DNA of 64,000 nucleotides from Pseudomonas sp. CC120222-01a (GTDB lineage Bacteria; Pseudomonadota; Gammaproteobacteria; Pseudomonadales; Pseudomonadaceae), in contig NZ_QEQQ01000001.1 of NCBI RefSeq assembly GCF_003097235.1, positions 248,001 to 312,000 of the forward strand. The letters are read 5' to 3'. Under the pieces are notes generated by a model. It saw only the letters and a program-made list of their open reading frames with translations. It searched no databases and was not told the DNA's origin. Positions 49,551 through 57,917 of this stretch are shown piece by piece (position 1 is the stretch's first letter; each line of letters starts with the position of its first letter). The translations under genes were made by a program, and so were the position numbers.

Positions 49551-51934
49551 ACCAGCGGACCAATCAACGGGATCGAGCCTGACGATTCAGGCAAATCGAA
49601 CGCCACCTGGCACTGCCCGCCTGCTTCCACCGTCACTTGCAGGCGGTTGTGCGGCGCCAGGTTTTCCAGGTACACCAGCCCGTCCCAGCCCACCACCGCC
49701 TGGCTACCGCTTTCCTGATGAGTGACCTTGCTGCCCAGTTTCAGCGGCTGCTGATTGGCGTCGACCAGCTCGATGCTCGCCGCCAGCACGCGCTTGAGCG
49801 GGAACTCCAGCAAGTAGCCGCTGCCACGGCGCACCGCCACCCGTTGCTCCACCTCGGCGGCCAGCACATCGGGCGGCAGGTTCATCGGGTCGATCTCGTA
49901 CTTGCCGCGGTAGTAGCCGCTGCTGTACGGCACCAGCAGGTGGCCGCTACGGTCGGTGCGGCCGATTTCCTGGTTCTCGTAACGCACCGGCACATCGGCG
50001 TAGCCACTGGTGCTGACCACCACGAAGGCATCATCGATGCGGTTGGCGGCGTACACGCCAGAATCCATCCACACCAGCGAACCGCTGGCGTCAGCCCAGC
50101 GAGTCATCTCGCCGCTGCTGCCATACAGACCGGCCTGCAGTTGCACCGACTGCAGGCGCCAGGTGACGTCAGCCTGGCGATAGGCATCGCGGTCGCTGCC
50201 GCTGGCGTAGCCGAGGTTGTAGCCGACGCCACCGCCCACCGGCACGGCGCGGCTGTAGTTGACCCGCTGCAGGCTCTCGCCGTCCTTGCTGCGTTCGGTG
50301 CTCACCGCCAGGGTGCTGCCGAAGTCGAACGGAATCACCACCTGCGCCTGCACCGCCCAGTTGCTGTCGCCGACCTCGCGGTTGGCCGACAGGTAAAGGC
50401 TGCTGTTGCCCCACAGCGGCTTGCTCCAGCTCAGGTTGATCAGCCGGGTACGGGTGTCGTCGCCGGCGCGCACATCGAAATAGCCGGCGCCAAGGCTGCC
50501 GTACTGGTCGAGGTTGACGCTCAGGGTCACCTGCTCGCTGCGCTGGCTCAGTTGCATGTCGGGGATGTCGACCCGGGTCAGGTCCGAATACTCGCCATGG
50601 CGCTGCAGGCGCTGGTAATTGAAGCCGAAGCGCTGGCTGTTGTACTGGTAGCCGAGGGCGACCTGGTGGCCCTTCTCGCCTTCGAACTGGCTCTGCGCCA
50701 GGGCCGCATTGAGCACACCGAAGTTACCCAGGCGCATGTTGCCGCCCAGGCCGCCGAGCAGCAGCGATTGCGCGGTTTCAACATGGGTTTCCAGGGTGAA
50801 ACTGTCGCTGATGCCATGGCGCAGGCTGGCCGAGGCAACACCGGTACCGTAGCCGAAATCTTCCACGGCATAGTCACGGCGCAGGCTGCCGGCGGCCACG
50901 GAGAAGTCCGACAGGCCTTTCTGCAACAGGCTGCTGGTGACATAGAACGGCAAGGTAGTCGACACCTGCCGGCCCAGGGCATCGGTGGTCACCACCACAG
51001 CCTCGCCGGCACCGTTGATGAACGGCACGTTGGTCAGGGTGTAGGGGCCCGGCTGCAATTCGGTGGTGCTGGACTTGTAGCCATTGATGAACAGGTCCAG
51101 CGAGGTCGGCACTGCTGCTTCGCCGGCAAAGGCCGGCAACGGATAGGTCACCAGGTCCGGCCGGGCACCAAAGTCACGCGACAGCTGCAAGCCACCCACC
51201 CGCACCGAGCTGGTCCAGGGCAAGGCCCCGGTCACGAAGTCGCCTGCCTCGTAGGTGAGCAGGCGCTGTTCATCGGTGAAACGCCAGGTGGTGTCGTAGC
51301 GCAGGAAACCCTGGCGGTTGGCATCGCTCTGCGCGCCATTGAAGGACTGGCGCCACTGGCCGGTGGTCGAGAACGTGCCCCAGCTGTCGAACAGGCGCAG
51401 TTCGTTCCAGGCCGCCAGATAAGAACCGCCATCGTCGGTGTCGTTGAGGTACAGGTCGTAGTTGAACAAGGCGCCGAAGCTGCTGCGCGCCTCAGTGGCC
51501 GGGTACAGGCCGCGGTCACCGACCTGCTGGTCCGGCAGCCAGGCCGGCGGCACTTGCAGCAGCAGGCGCTGGTTCTGGCTGTCGTAATCGCTGTGCAGGC
51601 CCGGCACATCGTCCAACGCCAGTTCACCCTGCGGGTCGCCCGGCAGCTGGACGCCGAGGTTGCGCAGCACATCGCTGTCCAGGTACAGGCGCCCGGCACG
51701 TTGCTGCACCGCTACCAGTTCAGCCCTGGGCATCTGGTTCACCAGCAGGTCGAGGTACAGCGTGGCGTCGGCGATGGCCATGGATTCGCTGGACGGCGGC
51801 GGCAGGTCGTCGGCCAGCGCCAGGCAGGGGCCGAACAGGGTCAGCCCCAGGCACCAGCGGCGCGAAGCCCGCGACAGCCATCTCACACACGGATTCCGAC
51901 CATTGCCGGGTCCTCCATGGCCCTTGCCCTTCAT
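49541..51934 (-). CDS. Outer-membrane usher of archaic pilus (CsuD/CupE5-like)
   Basis: A 797-residue usher. A signal peptide region (CLGLTLFGPCLALA) leads to the N-terminal domain with YLDLLVNQMPRAELVAVQQRAGRLYLDSDVL. The 24-strand barrel follows, with GALFNYDLYLNDTD, GGLQLSRDFGARPDLVTYPLPAFAGEA and DLFINGYKS, then plug and C-terminal domains (SGYYRGKYEIDPMNLPPDV; GLVYLENLAPHNRLQV). The usher receives chaperone-bound subunits and threads the pilus outward. Twelve bases separate it from the chaperone gene. Confidence 0.93.
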   Translation of the reverse strand: MKGKGHGGPGNGRNPCVRWLSRASRRWCLGLTLFGPCLALADDLPPPSSESMAIADATLYLDLLVNQMPRAELVAVQQRAGRLYLDSDVLRNLGVQLPGDPQGELALDDVPGLHSDYDSQNQRLLLQVPPAWLPDQQVGDRGLYPATEARSSFGALFNYDLYLNDTDDGGSYLAAWNELRLFDSWGTFSTTGQWRQSFNGAQSDANRQGFLRYDTTWRFTDEQRLLTYEAGDFVTGALPWTSSVRVGGLQLSRDFGARPDLVTYPLPAFAGEAAVPTSLDLFINGYKSSTTELQPGPYTLTNVPFINGAGEAVVVTTDALGRQVSTTLPFYVTSSLLQKGLSDFSVAAGSLRRDYAVEDFGYGTGVASASLRHGISDSFTLETHVETAQSLLLGGLGGNMRLGNFGVLNAALAQSQFEGEKGHQVALGYQYNSQRFGFNYQRLQRHGEYSDLTRVDIPDMQLSQRSEQVTLSVNLDQYGSLGAGYFDVRAGDDTRTRLINLSWSKPLWGNSSLYLSANREVGDSNWAVQAQVVIPFDFGSTLAVSTERSKDGESLQRVNYSRAVPVGGGVGYNLGYASGSDRDAYRQADVTWRLQSVQLQAGLYGSSGEMTRWADASGSLVWMDSGVYAANRIDDAFVVVSTSGYADVPVRYENQEIGRTDRSGHLLVPYSSGYYRGKYEIDPMNLPPDVLAAEVEQRVAVRRGSGYLLEFPLKRVLAASIELVDANQQPLKLGSKVTHQESGSQAVVGWDGLVYLENLAPHNRLQVTVEAGGQCQVAFDLPESSGSIPLIGPLVCR

Positions 51935-51946
51935 TCAGTAACGGGC

Positions 51947-52723
51947 TCATTGCCCTTGCCGGATCGCTTCGGCCACTTCCTGGCCGTTCACCCTCCCCTT
52001 GATCACGCTGCCTGCGTTCGGCACCACCGGCGCCGGCCAGCGCATGCTGGCACCGGGCAGCACATAGCCAAGCAGGCCTTCGGCCAAGGGTTTGCCCTGG
52101 CCGCCCTGCTGCACCACCACATCGGTCAGGCGGGCATGCACAGGGCCGGTATTGCGCATTTCCACATAGGGTTTGCCCTGCACCGTCACCGGGCGCCAGC
52201 TGAGCTGCGGCTTGCCGACGCCATCGGCATTGCGCTTGCCTTGCGGGTCGGGCTTGCCCCACAAGCCTTCGCCATAGACGAACAACGGCACCGAATAGCG
52301 CATCTGCAGGCGGATCGCCGCCGTGGTGCCCTGGCTGGCGGTATCGGTGGGCATTGGCGAGGGGATCTCGTCGATGATGATGCGGTAGGCCTGCTCCTGC
52401 CCGGCTGGCGAGCTGCCCGTGCGGGTCAGGCGGATCAGCTGCTTTTGCCCCGGGGGGATGTTTGCCACGGGCGGGCTGCCGATGATTTCGCGCTGAGCCT
52501 GGAACTGTTCCTGATAGTCACCCTGGCGCCAGGCGAACACCCGTACCTGCAGGCTGGCCGGCGCCGTGCCGCGGTTTTCCAGCCACAGGGCACCGGCCTT
52601 CTGGTCAGCCTCCAGCACCGGGTCGATCGGCCAGATCAGCACCGAGGTGGCCGCCCCCGCCGGCAGGCTCACCACCAACAACAGACCGATCACACCTTGC
52701 GCCCACTTCGCGCCTACCCACAT
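51947..52723 (-). CDS. Periplasmic pilus chaperone (CsuC/CupE4-like)
   Basis: A 258-residue PapD-like protein. After the signal peptide (VIGLLLVVSLPAGA) come the two Ig-like domains: VLIWPIDPVLEADQKAGALWLENRG and later IPPGQKQLIRLTR, QAYRIIIDEIP and MRYSVPLFVYGEG. It caps pilins by donor-strand complementation and delivers them to the usher. The position between the pilin genes and the usher is standard for archaic systems. Confidence 0.92.
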   Translation of the reverse strand: MWVGAKWAQGVIGLLLVVSLPAGAATSVLIWPIDPVLEADQKAGALWLENRGTAPASLQVRVFAWRQGDYQEQFQAQREIIGSPPVANIPPGQKQLIRLTRTGSSPAGQEQAYRIIIDEIPSPMPTDTASQGTTAAIRLQMRYSVPLFVYGEGLWGKPDPQGKRNADGVGKPQLSWRPVTVQGKPYVEMRNTGPVHARLTDVVVQQGGQGKPLAEGLLGYVLPGASMRWPAPVVPNAGSVIKGRVNGQEVAEAIRQGQ

Positions 52724-52763
52724 GCCACTCTCCTTGGTCTCTTTTTCTTGGGTGCTGGTGTGC

Positions 52764-53279
52764 TCACCAGGTCACCGATACTTGCACCACATCGGTGTAG
52801 GTCCCGGCCGGCAAGGTGCCAGGCAATTGGGTACGGCCATACACCGGCAACTTGATGGCCGTGGCGTCGGTGTAGCTCACCGTCACGCTCTGGCCGATGC
52901 CCAGGGCCTGGCTGTAGGCCGCGTCCTGGTACAACTGGTAGGCCAGCACCTGGGTGCCGCCCGTGCGTTTGAGATTGCGCGTCCCACTGGCGCTGTTCTG
53001 GCCGCCGTCCAGGCTCATGCTCATGGCCACCCCGGGGGTGCACTGGAAGGTCACCGTGGTACCGCCCAGCGAGGTACTGAGAATGCCGGTGGACAGCGCC
53101 GACTGGGTGCCGAAATCGAGCGTGCCATAGCTGGTCACCCCGCCCACCACCAAGCAGCCGGCGACGATCTGCGCGGTCACCTGGAAGGTACTGGTGGTCG
53201 CCGCATCCAGGGGCGCGGCCAGCAGCAAGCCCAGCCCCGTCAGGCAACCCGTGAGCCAGGCGCGCATGGCGGTGAACAT
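52764..53279 (-). CDS. Spore-coat-U-type pilin subunit 4
   Basis: A 171-residue secreted subunit: signal peptide to APLDA, then the spore coat U fold with FQVTAQIVAGCLV near the start, SYGTLDFGTQSAL, VTFQCTPGVAMSMSLDGGQN and the terminal strand LPAGTYTDVVQVSVTW. Two conserved Cys form the expected disulfide. It starts 3 bases after the previous pilin. Which of the four is the main rod subunit is not evident; this one and the next upstream are the most canonical. Confidence 0.85.
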   Translation of the reverse strand: MFTAMRAWLTGCLTGLGLLLAAPLDAATTSTFQVTAQIVAGCLVVGGVTSYGTLDFGTQSALSTGILSTSLGGTTVTFQCTPGVAMSMSLDGGQNSASGTRNLKRTGGTQVLAYQLYQDAAYSQALGIGQSVTVSYTDATAIKLPVYGRTQLPGTLPAGTYTDVVQVSVTW

Positions 53280-53282
53280 GGC

Positions 53283-53816
53283 TCAGAACGATAGCTCGAC
53301 TGCCACCGTGTCGGTGTACGTCCCGGCCGGCAGACCCGCCTTGCCACGTGCCTGGCCATACAGGTTGACGGTCTGCGCCACACCGGTACTGGTCGGCAAG
53401 GTAATGGTGCCGTCAATGGCCAGCAGCGTGGTGCGCCCGGCATCGGTGTAGAAGTCGTAGGGCACGAAATTGCCGGCGCCGTCGGCCAGCGCACGCGTGC
53501 CGCCGGTCGACTGGCCATCGTGGGACCCGGCGCGCACACGGATCGCCGGTACCGTGCCGGCCGAGCAGAGGATGCTCATGGCGCCACCGCCACCGCCCAG
53601 TACTTGGGCATTGGCCGTGGTGAACAGGGCTTCCTGGGTACCGAAGTTCAGGGCACCGAAGTTCAACCCTGAGGTGCCGCCAGCGCCATTGACCTGGCAT
53701 GCCGAGGTCAGGGTCAGGGTCGAGGTGATGGTCCCGGTCACCGTGGCGGCCTGGGCGTGAGCTGCCATGGCCAGGCCGAGGCCGGCGAGCATGCAACGGG
53801 TGAAAGTCGTTCGCAT
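53283..53816 (-). CDS. Spore-coat-U-type pilin subunit 3
   Basis: A 177-residue subunit with signal peptide MRTTFTRCMLAGLGLAMAAHAQA. Motifs TLTLTSACQVN, LNFGALNFGTQEAL, MSILCSAGTVPAIRVRAGSHDGQ and LPAGTYTDTVAVELSF mark the family. A Gly-rich stretch (VLGGGGGAM) replaces a loop. It lies in the middle of the pilin set. Confidence 0.85.
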   Translation of the reverse strand: MRTTFTRCMLAGLGLAMAAHAQAATVTGTITSTLTLTSACQVNGAGGTSGLNFGALNFGTQEALFTTANAQVLGGGGGAMSILCSAGTVPAIRVRAGSHDGQSTGGTRALADGAGNFVPYDFYTDAGRTTLLAIDGTITLPTSTGVAQTVNLYGQARGKAGLPAGTYTDTVAVELSF

Positions 53817-53835
53817 CGGAGTCTCCTTGCGTCGT

Positions 53836-54381
53836 TTACCAGTCCAGGGTCACTCTCAGGGTGTCGCGATACAGCCCGGCCGGCAGCGCACGCGGTTGCG
53901 CCACTACCACACCGTAGATGGGAATAGGGATCTGCGCGGAACTGCTGATGGTGAAGGCTCGGGCCTGGCCGATGCCGTAGCGGCTGTTGCCACCCGGGTC
54001 GACCGCCAGTTGATAGGGGATCATTTCGCGGCCGTTGCTGAGCCGGCGCACGCCATCGTCGCCATTCAGGCCGCCATTGATGCGCACATTGAATGCCCGC
54101 ACCTCGGGCGTACAACTGATCTGCAAACTGCCCTCGCCACCCGCCTCGTCGACCCGGCTGCGCAGCGGCGCGTCCCAGTTCGGGCCGCGCTCGCCGAAAT
54201 CCATCAGGCCCGGATTGCCCAGGGTCGCCGGCGGCTGGTCACCACTGTTGATCTGGCAGGCGGCGCTGATCACCAGGCGGGCCTGGATGAAACCGGTGGT
54301 GGTGCCATGCGCCGCGCCACCGGGCAACAACAGCGGGCCAAGGCTGAGCAAGAGGATCGATGTGCGGTTCAACGTGTGCAT
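53836..54381 (-). CDS. Spore-coat-U-type pilin subunit 2
   Basis: A 181-residue subunit with a signal peptide to GGAAHG. Motifs: ARLVISAACQINSGD, GLMDFGERGPNWD, LQISCTPEVRAFNVRINGGLNGD and LPAGLYRDTLRVTLDW. Similar to CsuA/CsuB minor subunits. It begins 11 bases after subunit 1 ends. Confidence 0.82.
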   Translation of the reverse strand: MHTLNRTSILLLSLGPLLLPGGAAHGTTTGFIQARLVISAACQINSGDQPPATLGNPGLMDFGERGPNWDAPLRSRVDEAGGEGSLQISCTPEVRAFNVRINGGLNGDDGVRRLSNGREMIPYQLAVDPGGNSRYGIGQARAFTISSSAQIPIPIYGVVVAQPRALPAGLYRDTLRVTLDW

Positions 54382-54392
54382 GGCGGGCCTCG

Positions 54393-54920
54393 CTACCAGG
54401 TGACCGTGACTTTGAGCAGGTCGCCGTACTGCCCGGCGCGTGGCACCCAGGCCAGCTTGTCGATGCGGGCGTACAGCGGCAGCTCGACCGACCCGGTGCC
54501 CGGCACACGTGCGGCGTGCGGTTCGCCGACCACCACGGGCTCGCGCCAGGCGGCATCACGGAACAGGCGATAGGGAATGGGTTTGGCCTTGATGTCGTGG
54601 CTGGCGAGAAAGCGCAGTTCGCCAACGCCGCCGTGCTGGCCACCGTCGACGCGCACCTGGTACGCCGTGTCGGGGTTGCATTCAAGGCGTGGCGGGCGCT
54701 GGCTGAGCAATACGCCACTCAATGGCGCATCCGGGCCGTCCAGACGAGCGGTAGCACCCAGGTCGATCCGCCCCAGGGCTTGGGCACCTGCGTCACGCTG
54801 CTGGGTGATCAGCATGCAACCACGCTGCACCAGTACCCGCACCTCGACCAGGAAGTCCGCTGCTACGGCACTGCCGCTCAACAACAGGCCAAACAGCGCG
54901 GCCACAAAGCGTTCCGTCAC
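54393..54920 (-). CDS. Spore-coat-U-type pilin subunit 1 (first gene of the pilus operon)
   Basis: A 175-residue subunit starting at GTG (54920) with AAGGA 7 bases upstream. Signal peptide MTERFVAALFGLLLSGSAVA is followed by DFLVEVRVLVQRGCMLI, a diverged body with RLECNPDTAYQVRVDGGQHGG and the terminal strand QYGDLLKVTVTW. It is the most divergent of the four and may be an adaptor subunit. The promoter region upstream is shared with the bacteriophytochrome operon. Confidence 0.82.
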   Translation of the reverse strand: MTERFVAALFGLLLSGSAVAADFLVEVRVLVQRGCMLITQQRDAGAQALGRIDLGATARLDGPDAPLSGVLLSQRPPRLECNPDTAYQVRVDGGQHGGVGELRFLASHDIKAKPIPYRLFRDAAWREPVVVGEPHAARVPGTGSVELPLYARIDKLAWVPRAGQYGDLLKVTVTW

Positions 54921-54949
54921 TGGATGTTCCTTGTTCCTCTATTATGAAT

Positions 54950-54960
54950 TTGAGCGTAGC
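54950..54960 (-). promoter_or_regulatory. RpoS-type extended -10 before the pilus operon
   Basis: On the minus strand GCTACGCTCAA matches KCTAYRCTTAA at 10 of 11 bases. It is 30 bases before the GTG start, giving a leader of about 24 bases that includes the ribosome site. By-eye match. Confidence 0.45.
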
Positions 54961-55187
54961 AGCAGGTGGCAGAACCGTGATGGCTGGGTGCCATTCTTTT
55001 GTGCTAACGACAAAGCGCTGGCGAGTCGAGAAGAAATTTCCCGATCCAGGCGAACCCGCGGGCCTCCCATGCCTCCAATGGCCATGGGCCGGCAAATCTG
55101 TCGACATTCTGCTACGGTGCCCGCTAGCCAATAGCCGGCACCTGAAGCCGGTGACATGCATGGAAGAACATCACAGGAGCCTTTCCA

Positions 55188-57440
55188 TTGACGACTGCAG
55201 ACGATGCCCTCGCCGCCGCCGTGGAGCGCTGCGCAGAAGAGCCGATCCAGCTGCCCGGCAGCATTCAGCCGCACGGCTTTCTGCTGGTACTGGATGAACA
55301 CGACCTGCGCATCCTCCAGGCCAGCGAGAACATCGAACGCTGGTTGGGTGTACCGGCCAGGGAGCTGATAGGCTGCACCTTCGCCGACGTGGTCAGCGAA
55401 AGCTTCGACCTGCGCGCCCAGCTCCAGCGCCTGCCTGACGACGAGGCCTTCCCCTTCCATATCGGCGACGTGCGCTTGCGCCCAGGCGCGCCCTGCAGCG
55501 ACACGCTGCGGCTGCTGACCCATCGTCACGACCAGGTACTGATCGCCGAATTCGAACCCTTCCGCCTGCCTGCAGACCTGGCCGGCCAGAGCGACTACTA
55601 CCCGATCGTGCGCGGTTTCGTCAGCAGCCTGCACAACGCCGACAGCCTCGAAGAGTTGCTCCAGCAGTGCGTGCAACAGGTCAAGCGCATTACCGGCTTT
55701 GGCCGGGTCAAGGCCTACCGCTTCGATGCCGAGGGCAATGGCCAGGTGCTCGCCGAGCTGGCCGACGCCGGTTACCCGCGTTACCTCGGCCTGCGCTTTC
55801 CCGCAGCAGACATTCCGCGCCAGGCCCGCGACCTGTACCGCGTCAACCGCATCCGCGTGATCGAGGATGCCAACTACCAGGCATCCCCCTTGCTGCCGGC
55901 CACCAATCCACGCACCGGCAAGCCGCTGGACATGAGTTTCGCCGCCCTGCGCAGCGTGTCGCCTGTGCACCTGCAGTACATGCGCAACATGGGCACCCTG
56001 GCGTCGATGTCGCTGTCGATCGTGGTCGATGGCCAGCTCTGGGGCCTGATCTCCTGCCACCACGCCCAGCCGCGTGCGGTCGAGTTCCGTACCCGCACGG
56101 CCTGCGAACTGCTGGCCAGCGTGCTGTCGTTGCAGATCGAGACCCGCGAGTCCCACGCCAGAACCCGCCAACTGCTCGACCTGCGCCAGCACATCGTGCG
56201 CATGATCTCGTCGATGGCCGACCACGATAGCGTCAGCGATGGCCTGCGCGACTTGCCCGAGGTGCTGCTGGCCTTCGCCGGCGCCAGCGGCGCGGCGGTC
56301 ATCTCCGCCGAGCGCTGCGACCTGATCGGCCAGACCCCGCCTGCGGCGCAGGTCACGGCCCTGGTGCACTGGCTGGAGCAACGCGGCGAGGAAACGGTAT
56401 TCCACAGCGACAACCTGCGCCGTGACATCGATGATCTGCCAGAGCTGGCAGCCCACGCCGGCGGAGTGCTGGCAGTGGCCATCTCGCAGATCCACTCGCA
56501 CTACTTGCTATGGTTCCGCCCCGAGCAAGTGCGCACGGTCGACTGGGCCGGGCGCCCCGACAAGCAGATCGGCGCCCAGGGTACGTTGAACCCGCGGCAC
56601 AGCTTCGATCACTGGCAGGAACAGATCAGCGGCTACTGCGACCCTTGGGACCCGCTGGTCATCGAAGGCGTGCTCGAATTGCGCACGGCCGTGCTGGGTA
56701 TCGTGCTGCGCAAGGCCGAGGAGCTGGCGCAGCTGGCCAACGAACTGCGCCGCTCGAACAAGGAACTCGAAGCCTTCTCCTACAGTGTCTCTCACGACCT
56801 GCGTGCCCCGTTGCGCCACATTGCCGGCTACACCGAGCTGCTGGGCGAAATCGAGGGCCAGGGCCTGAGCGAGCGTGGCAAACGCTTCCTGCAACACATC
56901 GAGGAAGCGGCGCGCTTTGCTGGCAGCCTGGTCGACAACCTGCTCAATTTCTCGCAGATGGGCCGCTCGGCCCTGCGCCTGTCGGATGTCGACCTCAACG
57001 CCCTGGTCGACACCATCCGCCAGGACCTGGCTCCGGATTACGAAGGCCGCGAAATCGTCTGGGATATCGCGCCGTTGCCGAAGGTGATCGCCGACCCGGC
57101 ATTCATCAACCTGGCCTTGCACAACCTGATCGCCAACGCCATCAAGTACACCCGCGGCCGTGAACCCGCGCACATCGCGGTCGGTGCCCGGCAAAGCCAT
57201 GACGAGACGGAGATCTACATCCGCGACAATGGTGTAGGCTTCGACATGGCCTACGCCAACAAGCTGTTCGGGGTGTTCCAGCGCCTGCACCGCATGGAAG
57301 ACTTCGAAGGCACAGGGATCGGCCTGGCCAGCGTGCGGCGGATCATCGAGCGCCATGACGGGCGAGTCTGGGCCGAAGGCCAGGTCGACCAAGGCGCCAG
57401 CTTCCACTTCACCCTGCCCCGCAACCCGGCAACTACCTGA
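55188..57440 (+). CDS. bphP: Bacteriophytochrome histidine kinase
   Basis: A 750-residue red/far-red photoreceptor kinase. It starts at TTG (55188), with AGGAG 9 bases upstream. The biliverdin-binding Cys15 lies in ERCAEEPIQLPGSIQPHG (PAS domain, about 1-120). The GAF domain (about 135-310) has RFPAADIPRQARDLY and SPVHLQYMRNMG. The PHY domain has the tongue motif NPRHSFDHW. The kinase core has SYSVSHDLRAPLRHIAGY (phospho-His), NLIANAIKYTRG (N box) and DNGVGFD / GTGIGLASVRRI. No heme oxygenase (bphO) is adjacent. It is followed after 15 bases by its response regulator. Confidence 0.95.
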   Translation: MTTADDALAAAVERCAEEPIQLPGSIQPHGFLLVLDEHDLRILQASENIERWLGVPARELIGCTFADVVSESFDLRAQLQRLPDDEAFPFHIGDVRLRPGAPCSDTLRLLTHRHDQVLIAEFEPFRLPADLAGQSDYYPIVRGFVSSLHNADSLEELLQQCVQQVKRITGFGRVKAYRFDAEGNGQVLAELADAGYPRYLGLRFPAADIPRQARDLYRVNRIRVIEDANYQASPLLPATNPRTGKPLDMSFAALRSVSPVHLQYMRNMGTLASMSLSIVVDGQLWGLISCHHAQPRAVEFRTRTACELLASVLSLQIETRESHARTRQLLDLRQHIVRMISSMADHDSVSDGLRDLPEVLLAFAGASGAAVISAERCDLIGQTPPAAQVTALVHWLEQRGEETVFHSDNLRRDIDDLPELAAHAGGVLAVAISQIHSHYLLWFRPEQVRTVDWAGRPDKQIGAQGTLNPRHSFDHWQEQISGYCDPWDPLVIEGVLELRTAVLGIVLRKAEELAQLANELRRSNKELEAFSYSVSHDLRAPLRHIAGYTELLGEIEGQGLSERGKRFLQHIEEAARFAGSLVDNLLNFSQMGRSALRLSDVDLNALVDTIRQDLAPDYEGREIVWDIAPLPKVIADPAFINLALHNLIANAIKYTRGREPAHIAVGARQSHDETEIYIRDNGVGFDMAYANKLFGVFQRLHRMEDFEGTGIGLASVRRIIERHDGRVWAEGQVDQGASFHFTLPRNPATT

Positions 57441-57455
57441 GGTACCCGTATCACC

Positions 57456-57917
57456 ATGCTCAAGCCCATCCTGCTGGTCGAAGACAACCCTCGAGACCTG
57501 GAGCTGACGCTGCTGGCCCTGGAGCGCAGCCAGCTGGCCAACGAAGTGATCGTCCTGCGCGACGGCGCCGATGCCCTCGACTACCTGTTGCGCCGCAACG
57601 CCTACAGCGAGCGTGCCGATGGCAACCCGGCGGTGCTGCTGCTGGACCTGAAGCTGCCAAAGGTCGACGGCCTGGAAGTGCTCAAGGTGGTGCGTGCCAC
57701 GCCCGAGCTGCGCAGCATTCCCACGGTGATGCTGACTTCCTCGCGGGAGGAGCCCGACCTGCTGCGTGCCTATGAGCTGGGGGTCAACGCCTATGTGGTC
57801 AAGCCCGTGGAGTTCAAGGAGTTCGTCGCGGCGATTTCCGACCTGGGCGTGTTCTGGGCAGTGCTCAACGAACCACCACCCGGCTCGCTGCGCCTGAACC
57901 GCCGTGGCAGCCACTGA
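57456..57917 (+). CDS. Single-domain response regulator (Rcp1-like, phytochrome partner)
   Basis: A 153-residue receiver domain without an output domain: ILLVEDNPRDLELT (acidic pair), VLLLDLKLPKVDGLEVL (phospho-Asp), PTVMLTSSREEPDL (Thr) and AYVVKPVEFKEF (Lys). The LLRRNAY insertion and the C-terminal arm are typical of Rcp1/BphR regulators that pair with phytochromes. It is probably phosphorylated by the kinase upstream. Its end overlaps the hybrid kinase start by 14 bases. Confidence 0.93.
   Translation: MLKPILLVEDNPRDLELTLLALERSQLANEVIVLRDGADALDYLLRRNAYSERADGNPAVLLLDLKLPKVDGLEVLKVVRATPELRSIPTVMLTSSREEPDLLRAYELGVNAYVVKPVEFKEFVAAISDLGVFWAVLNEPPPGSLRLNRRGSH

Noticed and set aside
49637..52855. 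A 1072-codon open frame on the plus strand opposite the pilus usher and chaperone, and similar long frames opposite malQ, treY and glgB
   Set aside because: They lie antisense to genes with clear motifs, lack ribosome sites and have low-complexity translations. Long antisense frames are expected in high-GC Pseudomonas DNA.
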